Positions 39,301 through 52,872 of a DNA stretch of 64,000 bases are shown in pieces. Positions within the stretch are counted from its first letter, which is position 1. The number at the start of each line of letters is the position of its first letter. A model generated the notes under the pieces. The model ran no database searches. It was not told the origin of the DNA and saw nothing but the letters and a program-made list of their open reading frames with translations. The translations under genes were made by a program, and so were the position numbers. The stretch comes from Tritrichomonas musculus (lineage: Eukaryota; Parabasalia; Tritrichomonadida; Tritrichomonadidae): the NCBI GenBank assembly GCA_039105265.1, contig JAPFFF010000002.1, positions 1 through 64,000 of the forward strand, in the 5' to 3' direction.

Positions 39301-42246
39301 ATTCACAGTTTCACATCATTCGCAGTTTCACATCATTCACAGTTTCACATCATTCACAGTTTAACATCACTCGCAGTTTAACATCACTCGCAGTTTAACA
39401 TCACTCGCAGTTTCACATCATTCGCAGTTTCACATCATTCACAGTTTCACATCATTCGCAGTTTAGCATCATTCGCAGTTTCACATCATTCACAGTTTAG
39501 CATCATTCGCAGTTTCACATCATTCACAGTTTAGCATCATTCGCAGTTTCACATCATTCACAGTTTAGCATCATTCGCAGTTTCACATCATTCACAGTTT
39601 AGCATCATTCGCAGTTTCACATCATTCACAGTTTAGCATCATTCGCAGTTTCACATCATTCACAGTTTCACATCATTCACAGTTTCACATCATTCACAGT
39701 TTAGCATCATTCGCAGTTTAGCATCATTCACAGTTTAACATCATTCACAGTTTAACATCATTCGCAGTTTCACATCATTCACAGTTTAGCATCATTCGCA
39801 GTTTCACATCATTCACAGTTTAGCATCATTCGCAGTTTCACATCATTCACAGTTTCACATCATTCGCAGTTTCACATCATTCACAGTTTCACATCATTCG
39901 CAGTTTCACATCATTCACAGTTTAGCATCATTCGCAGTTTCACATCATTCACAGTTTCACATCATTCGCAGTTTCACATCATTCACAGTTTAGCATCATT
40001 CGCAGTTTCACATCATTCACAGTTTAGCATCATTCGCAGTTTCACATCATTCACAGTTTCACATCATTCGCAGTTTCACATCATTCACAGTTTCACATCA
40101 TTCGCAGTTTCACATCATTCACAGTTTAGCATCATTCGCAGTTTCACATCATTCACAGTTTAGCATCATTCGCAGTTTCACATCATTCACAGTTTAGCAT
40201 CATTCGCAGTTTCACATCATTCACAGTTTAACATCATTCGCAGTTTCACATCATTCACAGTTTAGCATCATTCGCAGTTTCACATCATTCACAGTTTAGC
40301 ATCATTCGCAGTTTCACATCATTCACAGTTTAGCATCATTCGCAGTTTCACATCATTCACAGTTTAGCATCATTCGCAGTTTCACATCATTCACAGTTTA
40401 GCATCATTCGCAGTTTCACATCATTCACAGTTTAGCATCATTCGCAGTTTCACATCATTCACAGTTTAGCATCATTCGCAGTTTCACATCATTCACAGTT
40501 TAGCATCATTCGCAGTTTAGCATCATTCACAGTTTAGCATCATTCGCAGTTTCACATCATTCACAGTTTAGCATCATTCGCAGTTTCACATCATTCACAG
40601 TTTAACATCATTCGCAGTTTCACATCATTCACAGTTTAGCATCATTCGCAGTTTCACATCATTCACAGTTTAGCATCATTCGCAGTTTCACATCATTCAC
40701 AGTTTAGCATCATTCGCAGTTTCACATCATTCGCAGTTTCACATCATTCACAGTTTAGCATCATTCGCAGTTTAACATCACTCGCAGTTTAGCATCATTC
40801 GCAGTTTCACATCATTCACAGTTTAGCATCATTCGCAGTTTAACATCACTCGCAGTTTAGCATCATTCGCAGTTTAACATCATTCGCAGTTTCACATCAT
40901 TCACAGTTTAGCATCATTCGCAGTTTCACATCATTCACAGTTTAACATCATTCGCAGTTTCACATCATTCACAGTTTAGCATCATTCGCAGTTTCACATC
41001 ATTCACAGTTTAGCATCATTCGCAGTTTCACATCATTCACAGTTTAGCATCATTCGCAGTTTCACATCATTCACAGTTTAACATCATTCGCAGTTTCACA
41101 TCATTCACAGTTTAGCATCATTCGCAGTTTCACATCATTCACAGTTTAGCATCATTCGCAGTTTCACATCATTCACAGTTTAGCATCATTCGCAGTTTCA
41201 CATCATTCACAGTTTAGCATCATTCGCAGTTTCACATCATTCACAGTTTAACATCATTCGCAGTTTCACATCATTCACAGTTTAGCATCATTCGCAGTTT
41301 CACATCATTCGCAGTTTCACATCATTCACAGTTTAGCATCATTCGCAGTTTAACATCACTCGCAGTTTAGCATCATTCGCAGTTTCACATCATTCACAGT
41401 TTAGCATCATTCGCAGTTTAACATCACTCGCAGTTTAGCATCATTCGCAGTTTAACATCATTCGCAGTTTCACATCATTCACAGTTTAGCATCATTCGCA
41501 GTTTCACATCATTCACAGTTTAACATCATTCGCAGTTTCACATCATTCACAGTTTAGCATCATTCGCAGTTTCACATCATTCACAGTTTAGCATCATTCG
41601 CAGTTTCACATCATTCACAGTTTAGCATCATTCGCAGTTTCACATCATTCACAGTTTAACATCATTCGCAGTTTCACATCATTCACAGTTTAGCATCATT
41701 CGCAGTTTCACATCATTCACAGTTTAGCATCATTCGCAGTTTAACATCATTCACAGTTTCACATCATTCGCAGTTTCACATCATTCGCAGTTTCACATCA
41801 TTCACAGTTTAGCATCATTCGCAGTTTAACATCACTCGCAGTTTAGCATCATTCGCAGTTTCACATCATTCGCAGTTTAACATCACTCGCAGTTTAGCAT
41901 CATTCGCAGTTTCACATCATTCACAGTTTAGCATCATTCGCAGTTTCACATCATTCACAGTTTAGCATCATTCACAGTTTAGCATCATTCACAGTTTAGC
42001 ATCATTCACAGTTTAGCATCATTCGCAGTTTAACATCACTCGCAGTTTAGCATCATTCACAGTTTAGCATCATTCGCAGTTTAACATCACTCGCAGTTTA
42101 GCATCATTCGCAGTTTAACATCATTCGCAGTTTCACATCATTCACAGTTTAGCATCATTCGCAGTTTCACATCATTCACAGTTTCACATCATTCACAGTT
42201 TAACATCACTCGCAGTTTAACATCACTCGCAGTTTAACATCATTCA
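36399..42246 (+). repeat. B-C-rich domain, partly a diverged third HOR copy
   Basis: From A-A-A at 36,348 the order follows the earlier A-A-A-E-B-E-C-B pattern. Spacing between landmarks is no longer that of the 9,163-bp block: A-A-A at 30,568 to 39,357 is 517 monomers, and the G-D-A-C landmark at 35,719 to 38,728 is 177 monomers instead of 141. A B-C run of 12 dimers lies at 37,283-37,690. I read this as a third copy with internal gains and losses. Three successive I monomers followed by C begin at 41,958 and recur at 44,525 and 63,447. Confidence 0.72.
37283..37690 (+). repeat. B-C dimer run, 12 dimers
   Basis: 408 bp of B-C alternation between E (37,266) and I (37,691). It is intermediate in length between the 8- and 14-dimer runs in the same E...I setting. 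Confidence 0.88.
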
Positions 42247-44435
42247 CAGTTTCACATCATTCGCAGTTTCACATCATTCACAGTTTAGCATCATTCGCAG
42301 TTTCACATCATTCACAGTTTCACATCATTCACAGTTTAGCATCATTCGCAGTTTCACATCATTCACAGTTTAGCATCATTCGCAGTTTCACATCATTCAC
42401 AGTTTCACATCATTCGCAGTTTCACATCATTCACAGTTTCACATCATTCGCAGTTTCACATCATTCACAGTTTAGCATCATTCGCAGTTTCACATCATTC
42501 ACAGTTTCACATCATTCACAGTTTCACATCATTCACAGTTTCACATCATTCACAGTTTAGCATCATTCGCAGTTTCACATCATTCACAGTTTAGCATCAT
42601 TCGCAGTTTCACATCATTCACAGTTTCACATCATTCGCAGTTTCACATCATTCACAGTTTCACATCACTCGCAGTTTCACATCATTCACAGTTTAGCATC
42701 ATTCGCAGTTTCACATCATTCACAGTTTAGCATCATTCGCAGTTTCACATCATTCACAGTTTAGCATCATTCGCAGTTTCACATCATTCACAGTTTAACA
42801 TCATTCGCAGTTTCACATCATTCACAGTTTAGCATCATTCGCAGTTTCACATCATTCACAGTTTAGCATCATTCGCAGTTTCACATCATTCACAGTTTAG
42901 CATCATTCGCAGTTTCACATCATTCACAGTTTAGCATCATTCGCAGTTTCACATCATTCACAGTTTAGCATCATTCGCAGTTTCACATCATTCACAGTTT
43001 AGCATCATTCGCAGTTTCACATCATTCACAGTTTAGCATCATTCGCAGTTTCACATCATTCACAGTTTAGCATCATTCGCAGTTTCACATCATTCACAGT
43101 TTAGCATCATTCGCAGTTTCACATCATTCACAGTTTAGCATCATTCGCAGTTTCACATCATTCACAGTTTAACATCATTCGCAGTTTCACATCATTCACA
43201 GTTTAGCATCATTCGCAGTTTCACATCATTCACAGTTTAGCATCATTCGCAGTTTCACATCATTCACAGTTTAGCATCATTCGCAGTTTCACATCATTCG
43301 CAGTTTCACATCATTCACAGTTTAGCATCATTCGCAGTTTAACATCACTCGCAGTTTAGCATCATTCGCAGTTTCACATCATTCACAGTTTAGCATCATT
43401 CGCAGTTTAACATCACTCGCAGTTTAGCATCATTCGCAGTTTAACATCATTCGCAGTTTCACATCATTCACAGTTTAGCATCATTCGCAGTTTCACATCA
43501 TTCACAGTTTAACATCATTCGCAGTTTCACATCATTCACAGTTTAGCATCATTCGCAGTTTCACATCATTCACAGTTTAGCATCATTCGCAGTTTCACAT
43601 CATTCACAGTTTAGCATCATTCGCAGTTTCACATCATTCACAGTTTAACATCATTCGCAGTTTCACATCATTCACAGTTTAGCATCATTCGCAGTTTCAC
43701 ATCATTCACAGTTTAGCATCATTCGCAGTTTCACATCATTCACAGTTTAGCATCATTCGCAGTTTCACATCATTCACAGTTTAGCATCATTCGCAGTTTC
43801 ACATCATTCACAGTTTAACATCATTCGCAGTTTCACATCATTCACAGTTTAGCATCATTCGCAGTTTCACATCATTCGCAGTTTCACATCATTCACAGTT
43901 TAGCATCATTCGCAGTTTCACATCATTCACAGTTTAGCATCATTCGCAGTTTCACATCATTCACAGTTTAGCATCATTCGCAGTTTAACATCACTCGCAG
44001 TTTAGCATCATTCGCAGTTTAACATCATTCGCAGTTTCACATCATTCACAGTTTAGCATCATTCGCAGTTTCACATCATTCACAGTTTAACATCATTCGC
44101 AGTTTCACATCATTCACAGTTTAGCATCATTCGCAGTTTCACATCATTCACAGTTTAGCATCATTCGCAGTTTCACATCATTCACAGTTTAGCATCATTC
44201 GCAGTTTCACATCATTCACAGTTTAACATCATTCGCAGTTTCACATCATTCACAGTTTAGCATCATTCGCAGTTTCACATCATTCACAGTTTAGCATCAT
44301 TCGCAGTTTAACATCATTCACAGTTTCACATCATTCGCAGTTTCACATCATTCGCAGTTTCACATCATTCACAGTTTAGCATCATTCGCAGTTTAACATC
44401 ACTCGCAGTTTAGCATCATTCGCAGTTTCACATCA
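42247..44435 (+). repeat. Block repeated at 48,827-51,015, copy 1
   Basis: Monomer order matches 48,827-51,015 at an offset of 6,580 bp (387 monomers plus the inserted base at 47.3 kb). Landmarks include the rare H monomer at 42,657/49,237 and the C-G-E-E-B-C series at 44,300/50,880. One monomer, 43,913, is B where the partner at 50,493 is A, a change at three of the variable sites at once. The copies part at the unit 44,420/51,000, E here and B there. Confidence 0.86.
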
Positions 44436-45663
44436 TTCGCAGTTTAACATCACTCGCAGTTTAGCATCATTCGCAGTTTCACATCATTCACAGTTTAGCA
44501 TCATTCGCAGTTTCACATCATTCACAGTTTAGCATCATTCACAGTTTAGCATCATTCACAGTTTAGCATCATTCACAGTTTAGCATCATTCGCAGTTTAA
44601 CATCACTCGCAGTTTAGCATCATTCACAGTTTAGCATCATTCGCAGTTTAACATCACTCGCAGTTTAGCATCATTCGCAGTTTAACATCATTCGCAGTTT
44701 CACATCATTCACAGTTTAGCATCATTCGCAGTTTCACATCATTCACAGTTTCACATCATTCGCAGTTTAGCATCATTCACAGTTTAGCATCATTCGCAGT
44801 TTAACATCACTCGCAGTTTAACATCACTCGCAGTTTAACATCACTCGCAGTTTCACATCATTCACAGTTTCACATCATTCACAGTTTAGCATCATTCGCA
44901 GTTTAACATCACTCGCAGTTTAGCATCATTCGCAGTTTAACATCATTCGCAGTTTCACATCATTCACAGTTTAGCATCATTCGCAGTTTCACATCATTCA
45001 CAGTTTCACATCATTCGCAGTTTCACATCATTCACAGTTTCACATCATTCACAGTTTAACATCACTCGCAGTTTAACATCACTCGCAGTTTAACATCACT
45101 CGCAGTTTCACATCATTCACAGTTTCACATCATTCGCAGTTTAGCATCATTCACAGTTTAGCATCATTCGCAGTTTAACATCACTCGCAGTTTAACATCA
45201 CTCGCAGTTTAACATCACTCGCAGTTTCACATCATTCACAGTTTCACATCATTCACAGTTTAGCATCATTCGCAGTTTAACATCACTCGCAGTTTAGCAT
45301 CATTCGCAGTTTAACATCATTCGCAGTTTAGCATCATTCGCAGTTTCACATCATTCACAGTTTAGCATCATTCGCAGTTTCACATCATTCACAGTTTAGC
45401 ATCATTCGCAGTTTCACATCATTCACAGTTTCACATCATTCGCAGTTTCACATCATTCACAGTTTCACATCATTCACAGTTTAACATCACTCGCAGTTTA
45501 ACATCACTCGCAGTTTAACATCACTCGCAGTTTCACATCATTCACAGTTTCACATCATTCGCAGTTTAGCATCATTCACAGTTTAGCATCATTCGCAGTT
45601 TAACATCACTCGCAGTTTAACATCACTCGCAGTTTAACATCACTCGCAGTTTCACATCATTCA
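44236..45663 (+). repeat. Block matching the right end of the window
   Basis: Two overlapping matches start here. 44,236-45,078 matches 63,158-64,000 at offset 18,922, and 44,644-45,663 matches 62,155-63,174 at offset 17,511. Landmarks are three I monomers then C at 44,525/63,447 and D-C at 45,307/62,818. The two offsets differ by 1,411 bp, or 83 monomers. Confidence 0.85.
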
Positions 45664-48600
45664 CAGTTTCACATCATTCACAGTTTAGCATCATTCGCAG
45701 TTTAACATCACTCGCAGTTTAACATCATTCGCAGTTTCACATCATTCACAGTTTAGCATCATTCGCAGTTTAACATCACTCGCAGTTTAGCATCATTCGC
45801 AGTTTCACATCATTCACAGTTTAGCATCATTCGCAGTTTCACATCATTCACAGTTTAGCATCATTCGCAGTTTCACATCATTCACAGTTTAGCATCATTC
45901 GCAGTTTCACATCATTCACAGTTTAGCATCATTCGCAGTTTCACATCATTCACAGTTTAACATCATTCACAGTTTAACATCATTCACAGTTTCACATCAT
46001 TCGCAGTTTCACATCATTCACAGTTTAGCATCATTCGCAGTTTCACATCATTCACAGTTTAGCATCATTCGCAGTTTCACATCATTCACAGTTTAGCATC
46101 ATTCGCAGTTTCACATCACTCGCAGTTTAACATCACTCGCAGTTTCACATCATTCACAGTTTCACATCATTCGCAGTTTAGCATCATTCACAGTTTAGCA
46201 TCATTCGCAGTTTAACATCACTCGCAGTTTAACATCACTCGCAGTTTAACATCACTCGCAGTTTCACATCATTCACAGTTTCACATCATTCACAGTTTAG
46301 CATCATTCGCAGTTTAACATCACTCGCAGTTTAACATCATTCGCAGTTTCACATCATTCACAGTTTAGCATCATTCGCAGTTTAACATCACTCGCAGTTT
46401 AGCATCATTCGCAGTTTCACATCATTCACAGTTTAGCATCATTCGCAGTTTCACATCATTCACAGTTTAGCATCATTCGCAGTTTAGCATCATTCACAGT
46501 TTAGCATCATTCGCAGTTTAACATCACTCGCAGTTTAGCATCATTCGCAGTTTAACATCATTCGCAGTTTCACATCATTCACAGTTTAGCATCATTCGCA
46601 GTTTCACATCATTCACAGTTTCACATCATTCGCAGTTTAGCATCATTCACAGTTTAGCATCATTCGCAGTTTAACATCACTCGCAGTTTAACATCACTCG
46701 CAGTTTAACATCACTCGCAGTTTCACATCATTCACAGTTTCACATCATTCACAGTTTAGCATCATTCGCAGTTTAACATCACTCGCAGTTTAGCATCATT
46801 CGCAGTTTAACATCATTCGCAGTTTCACATCATTCACAGTTTAGCATCATTCGCAGTTTCACATCATTCACAGTTTCACATCATTCGCAGTTTCACATCA
46901 TTCACAGTTTCACATCATTCACAGTTTAACATCACTCGCAGTTTAACATCACTCGCAGTTTAACATCACTCGCAGTTTCACATCATTCACAGTTTCACAT
47001 CATTCACAGTTTAGCATCATTCGCAGTTTAACATCATTCACAGTTTAGCATCATTCGCAGTTTCACATCATTCACAGTTTAGCATCATTCGCAGTTTAGC
47101 ATCATTCGCAGTTTCACATCATTCGCAGTTTCACATCATTCACAGTTTCACATCATTCACAGTTTAACATCACTCGCAGTTTAACATCACTCGCAGTTTA
47201 ACATCACTCGCAGTTTCACATCATTCACAGTTTCACATCATTCACAGTTTAGCATCATTCGCAGTTTAACATCACTCGCAGTTTAGCATCATTCGCAGTT
47301 TAACATCATTCGCAGTTTCAGCATCATTCGCAGTTTCACATCATTCACAGTTTCACATCATTCACAGTTTAGCATCATTCGCAGTTTAACATCATTCGCA
47401 GTTTCACATCATTCGCAGTTTCACATCATTCACAGTTTAGCATCATTCGCAGTTTCACATCATTCACAGTTTAACATCATTCGCAGTTTCACATCATTCA
47501 CAGTTTAGCATCATTCGCAGTTTAGCATCATTCACAGTTTAACATCATTCACAGTTTAACATCATTCGCAGTTTCACATCATTCACAGTTTAGCATCATT
47601 CGCAGTTTCACATCATTCACAGTTTAGCATCATTCGCAGTTTCACATCATTCACAGTTTCACATCATTCGCAGTTTCACATCATTCACAGTTTCACATCA
47701 TTCGCAGTTTAACATCATTCGCAGTTTAACATCACTCGCAGTTTAACATCACTCGCAGTTTAACATCACTCGCAGTTTCACATCATTCGCAGTTTCACAT
47801 CATTCACAGTTTAGCATCATTCGCAGTTTCACATCATTCACAGTTTAGCATCATTCGCAGTTTCACATCATTCACAGTTTAGCATCATTCGCAGTTTCAC
47901 ATCATTCACAGTTTCACATCATTCGCAGTTTCACATCATTCACAGTTTCACATCATTCACAGTTTAACATCACTCGCAGTTTAACATCACTCGCAGTTTA
48001 ACATCACTCGCAGTTTCACATCATTCGCAGTTTCACATCATTCACAGTTTCACATCATTCGCAGTTTAGCATCATTCGCAGTTTCACATCATTCACAGTT
48101 TAGCATCATTCGCAGTTTCACATCATTCACAGTTTAGCATCATTCGCAGTTTCACATCATTCACAGTTTAGCATCATTCGCAGTTTCACATCATTCACAG
48201 TTTAGCATCATTCACAGTTTCACATCATTCACAGTTTCACATCATTCGCAGTTTCACATCATTCACAGTTTCACATCATTCGCAGTTTCACATCATTCAC
48301 AGTTTCACATCATTCACAGTTTCACATCATTCACAGTTTAGCATCATTCGCAGTTTCACATCATTCACAGTTTAGCATCATTCGCAGTTTCACATCATTC
48401 ACAGTTTCACATCATTCGCAGTTTCACATCATTCACAGTTTCACATCATTCACAGTTTCACATCATTCACAGTTTAGCATCATTCGCAGTTTCACATCAT
48501 TCACAGTTTAACATCATTCGCAGTTTCACATCATTCACAGTTTAGCATCATTCGCAGTTTAGCATCATTCACAGTTTAACATCATTCACAGTTTAACATC

Positions 48601-48826
48601 ATTCGCAGTTTCACATCATTCACAGTTTAGCATCATTCGCAGTTTCACATCATTCACAGTTTAGCATCATTCGCAGTTTCACATCATTCACAGTTTCACA
48701 TCATTCGCAGTTTCACATCATTCACAGTTTCACATCATTCACAGTTTAACATCACTCGCAGTTTAACATCACTCGCAGTTTAACATCACTCGCAGTTTCA
48801 CATCATTCGCAGTTTCACATCATTCA
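45664..48826 (+). repeat. Mixed domain between mapped block copies
   Basis: The same monomer types continue without a break. Modules of I-C-A-A-A-B-B-C-A-C-D recur around 46.2-47.2 kb, resembling the 5.3-18 kb domain. From 47,960 (A-A-A) to about 48.3 kb the order follows 24,788-25,170, including I at 48,198/25,026 (offset 23,172). No gene or unique sequence was seen. Confidence 0.75.
47313..47330 (+). repeat. 18-bp monomer, the only phase shift in the window
   Basis: This monomer reads CAGTTTCAGCATCATTCG, one base longer than all others. Starts before it are 2 mod 17 and starts after it are 3 mod 17. The equivalent monomer in a related stretch (near 18.47 kb) is a normal E. The sequence equals the first 8 bases of a CA-type monomer joined to the last 10 of an AG-type monomer, as a join misaligned by one base would give. 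A simple G insertion at 47,321 explains it equally well. Confidence 0.93.
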
Positions 48827-51015
48827 CAGTTTCACATCATTCGCAGTTTCACATCATTCACAGTTTAGCATCATTCGCAGTTTCACATCATTCACAGTTT
48901 CACATCATTCACAGTTTAGCATCATTCGCAGTTTCACATCATTCACAGTTTAGCATCATTCGCAGTTTCACATCATTCACAGTTTCACATCATTCGCAGT
49001 TTCACATCATTCACAGTTTCACATCATTCGCAGTTTCACATCATTCACAGTTTAGCATCATTCGCAGTTTCACATCATTCACAGTTTCACATCATTCACA
49101 GTTTCACATCATTCACAGTTTCACATCATTCACAGTTTAGCATCATTCGCAGTTTCACATCATTCACAGTTTAGCATCATTCGCAGTTTCACATCATTCA
49201 CAGTTTCACATCATTCGCAGTTTCACATCATTCACAGTTTCACATCACTCGCAGTTTCACATCATTCACAGTTTAGCATCATTCGCAGTTTCACATCATT
49301 CACAGTTTAGCATCATTCGCAGTTTCACATCATTCACAGTTTAGCATCATTCGCAGTTTCACATCATTCACAGTTTAACATCATTCGCAGTTTCACATCA
49401 TTCACAGTTTAGCATCATTCGCAGTTTCACATCATTCACAGTTTAGCATCATTCGCAGTTTCACATCATTCACAGTTTAGCATCATTCGCAGTTTCACAT
49501 CATTCACAGTTTAGCATCATTCGCAGTTTCACATCATTCACAGTTTAGCATCATTCGCAGTTTCACATCATTCACAGTTTAGCATCATTCGCAGTTTCAC
49601 ATCATTCACAGTTTAGCATCATTCGCAGTTTCACATCATTCACAGTTTAGCATCATTCGCAGTTTCACATCATTCACAGTTTAGCATCATTCGCAGTTTC
49701 ACATCATTCACAGTTTAGCATCATTCGCAGTTTCACATCATTCACAGTTTAACATCATTCGCAGTTTCACATCATTCACAGTTTAGCATCATTCGCAGTT
49801 TCACATCATTCACAGTTTAGCATCATTCGCAGTTTCACATCATTCACAGTTTAGCATCATTCGCAGTTTCACATCATTCGCAGTTTCACATCATTCACAG
49901 TTTAGCATCATTCGCAGTTTAACATCACTCGCAGTTTAGCATCATTCGCAGTTTCACATCATTCACAGTTTAGCATCATTCGCAGTTTAACATCACTCGC
50001 AGTTTAGCATCATTCGCAGTTTAACATCATTCGCAGTTTCACATCATTCACAGTTTAGCATCATTCGCAGTTTCACATCATTCACAGTTTAACATCATTC
50101 GCAGTTTCACATCATTCACAGTTTAGCATCATTCGCAGTTTCACATCATTCACAGTTTAGCATCATTCGCAGTTTCACATCATTCACAGTTTAGCATCAT
50201 TCGCAGTTTCACATCATTCACAGTTTAACATCATTCGCAGTTTCACATCATTCACAGTTTAGCATCATTCGCAGTTTCACATCATTCACAGTTTAGCATC
50301 ATTCGCAGTTTCACATCATTCACAGTTTAGCATCATTCGCAGTTTCACATCATTCACAGTTTAGCATCATTCGCAGTTTCACATCATTCACAGTTTAACA
50401 TCATTCGCAGTTTCACATCATTCACAGTTTAGCATCATTCGCAGTTTCACATCATTCGCAGTTTCACATCATTCACAGTTTAGCATCATTCGCAGTTTAA
50501 CATCACTCGCAGTTTAGCATCATTCGCAGTTTCACATCATTCACAGTTTAGCATCATTCGCAGTTTAACATCACTCGCAGTTTAGCATCATTCGCAGTTT
50601 AACATCATTCGCAGTTTCACATCATTCACAGTTTAGCATCATTCGCAGTTTCACATCATTCACAGTTTAACATCATTCGCAGTTTCACATCATTCACAGT
50701 TTAGCATCATTCGCAGTTTCACATCATTCACAGTTTAGCATCATTCGCAGTTTCACATCATTCACAGTTTAGCATCATTCGCAGTTTCACATCATTCACA
50801 GTTTAACATCATTCGCAGTTTCACATCATTCACAGTTTAGCATCATTCGCAGTTTCACATCATTCACAGTTTAGCATCATTCGCAGTTTAACATCATTCA
50901 CAGTTTCACATCATTCGCAGTTTCACATCATTCGCAGTTTCACATCATTCACAGTTTAGCATCATTCGCAGTTTAACATCACTCGCAGTTTAGCATCATT
51001 CGCAGTTTCACATCA
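48827..51015 (+). repeat. Block repeated from 42,247-44,435, copy 2
   Basis: Partner of 42,247-44,435 at offset 6,580. It ends at 51,015 and is followed by the F-containing sequence at 51,071. Confidence 0.86.
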
Positions 51016-51070
51016 TTCACAGTTTAGCATCATTCGCAGTTTAACATCACTCGCAGTTTCACATCATTCA

Positions 51071-51478
51071 CAGTTTAACATCACTCGCAGTTTAACATCA
51101 CTCGCAGTTTAACATCACTCGCAGTTTCACATCATTTACAGTTTCACATCATTCACAGTTTAGCATCACTCGCAGTTTAGCATCACTCGCAGTTTAGCAT
51201 CACTCGCAGTTTCACATCATTCACAGTTTAGCATCATTCGCAGTTTCACATCATTCACAGTTTCACATCATTCGCAGTTTCACATCATTCACAGTTTCAC
51301 ATCATTCACAGTTTAACATCACTCGCAGTTTAACATCACTCGCAGTTTAACATCACTCGCAGTTTCACATCATTTACAGTTTCACATCATTCACAGTTTA
51401 GCATCACTCGCAGTTTAGCATCACTCGCAGTTTAGCATCACTCGCAGTTTCACATCATTCACAGTTTCACATCATTCA
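51071..51478 (+). repeat. 14-monomer (238-bp) tandem repeat with a shared rare T
   Basis: A-A-A-B-B-F-F-F starts at 51,071 and again at 51,309, 238 bp apart. In both, the B after the A triplet has T at position 16 (51,137 and 51,375). The same rare T stands at the same place after an A triplet at 11,951. This ties the block to 11,885-12,050 and shows that the tandem duplication came after that mutation. Confidence 0.88.
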
Positions 51479-52872
51479 CAGTTTAGCATCATTCGTAGTT
51501 TCACATCATTCACAGTTTCACATCATTCGCAGTTTCACATCATTCACAGTTTCACATCATTCACAGTTTAACATCACTCGCAGTTTAACATCACTCGCAG
51601 TTTAACATCACTCGCAGTTTCACATCATTCACAGTTTCACATCATTCACAGTTTAGCATCATTCGCAGTTTAACATCACTCGCAGTTTAGCATCATTCGC
51701 AGTTTCACATCATTCACAGTTTAGCATCATTCGCAGTTTAGCATCATTCACAGTTTAACATCACTCGCAGTTTAGCATCATTCACAGTTTCACATCATTC
51801 ACAGTTTAGCATCATTCGCAGTTTAACATCACTCGCAGTTTAGCATCATTCGCAGTTTCACATCATTCACAGTTTAGCATCATTCGCAGTTTAGCATCAC
51901 TCGCAGTTTAGCATCATTCGCAGTTTCACATCATTCACAGTTTAGCATCATTCGCAGTTTAACATCACTCGCAGTTTAACATCACTCGCAGTTTCACATC
52001 ATTCACAGTTTCACATCATTCACAGTTTAGCATCATTCGCAGTTTAACATCACTCGCAGTTTAGCATCATTCGCAGTTTCACATCATTCACAGTTTAGCA
52101 TCATTCGCAGTTTAGCATCATTCGCAGTTTAACATCACTCGCAGTTTAGCATCATTCACAGTTTCACATCATTCACAGTTTAGCATCATTCGCAGTTTAG
52201 CATCATTCACAGTTTAACATCATTCACAGTTTAACATCATTCGCAGTTTCACATCATTCACAGTTTAGCATCATTCGCAGTTTCACATCATTCACAGTTT
52301 AGCATCATTCGCAGTTTCACATCATTCACAGTTTAACATCATTCACAGTTTAACATCATTCGCAGTTTCACATCATTCACAGTTTAGCATCATTCGCAGT
52401 TTCACATCATTCACAGTTTAGCATCATTCGCAGTTTAGCATCATTCACAGTTTAACATCATTCACAGTTTAACATCATTCGCAGTTTCACATCATTCACA
52501 GTTTCACATCATTCACAGTTTAACATCACTCGCAGTTTAACATCACTCGCAGTTTAACATCATTCGCAGTTTCACATCATTCGCAGTTTCACATCATTCA
52601 CAGTTTAGCATCATTCGCAGTTTAGCATCATTCACAGTTTAACATCACTCGCAGTTTAGCATCATTCGCAGTTTCACATCATTCACAGTTTAGCATCATT
52701 CGCAGTTTCACATCATTCACAGTTTAGCATCATTCACAGTTTAGCATCATTCGCAGTTTAACATCACTCGCAGTTTAGCATCATTCACAGTTTAGCATCA
52801 TTCGCAGTTTAACATCATTCACAGTTTAACATCATTCACAGTTTAACATCATTCGCAGTTTCACATCATTCA
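51479..52872 (+). repeat. Rearranged copy of 12.9-14.0 kb
   Basis: 51,479-51,920 matches from about 12,922 at offset 38,557, with the shared T at 12,939/51,496 and F at 13,330/51,887. After about 19 extra monomers, 52,329-52,872 matches 13,449-13,992 at offset 38,880 (G at 13,449/52,329, G-G-G at 13,925/52,805). Against the 12-kb region this copy lacks 51 monomers just before 51,479 and has 19 more within 51.92-52.33 kb. Confidence 0.83.
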
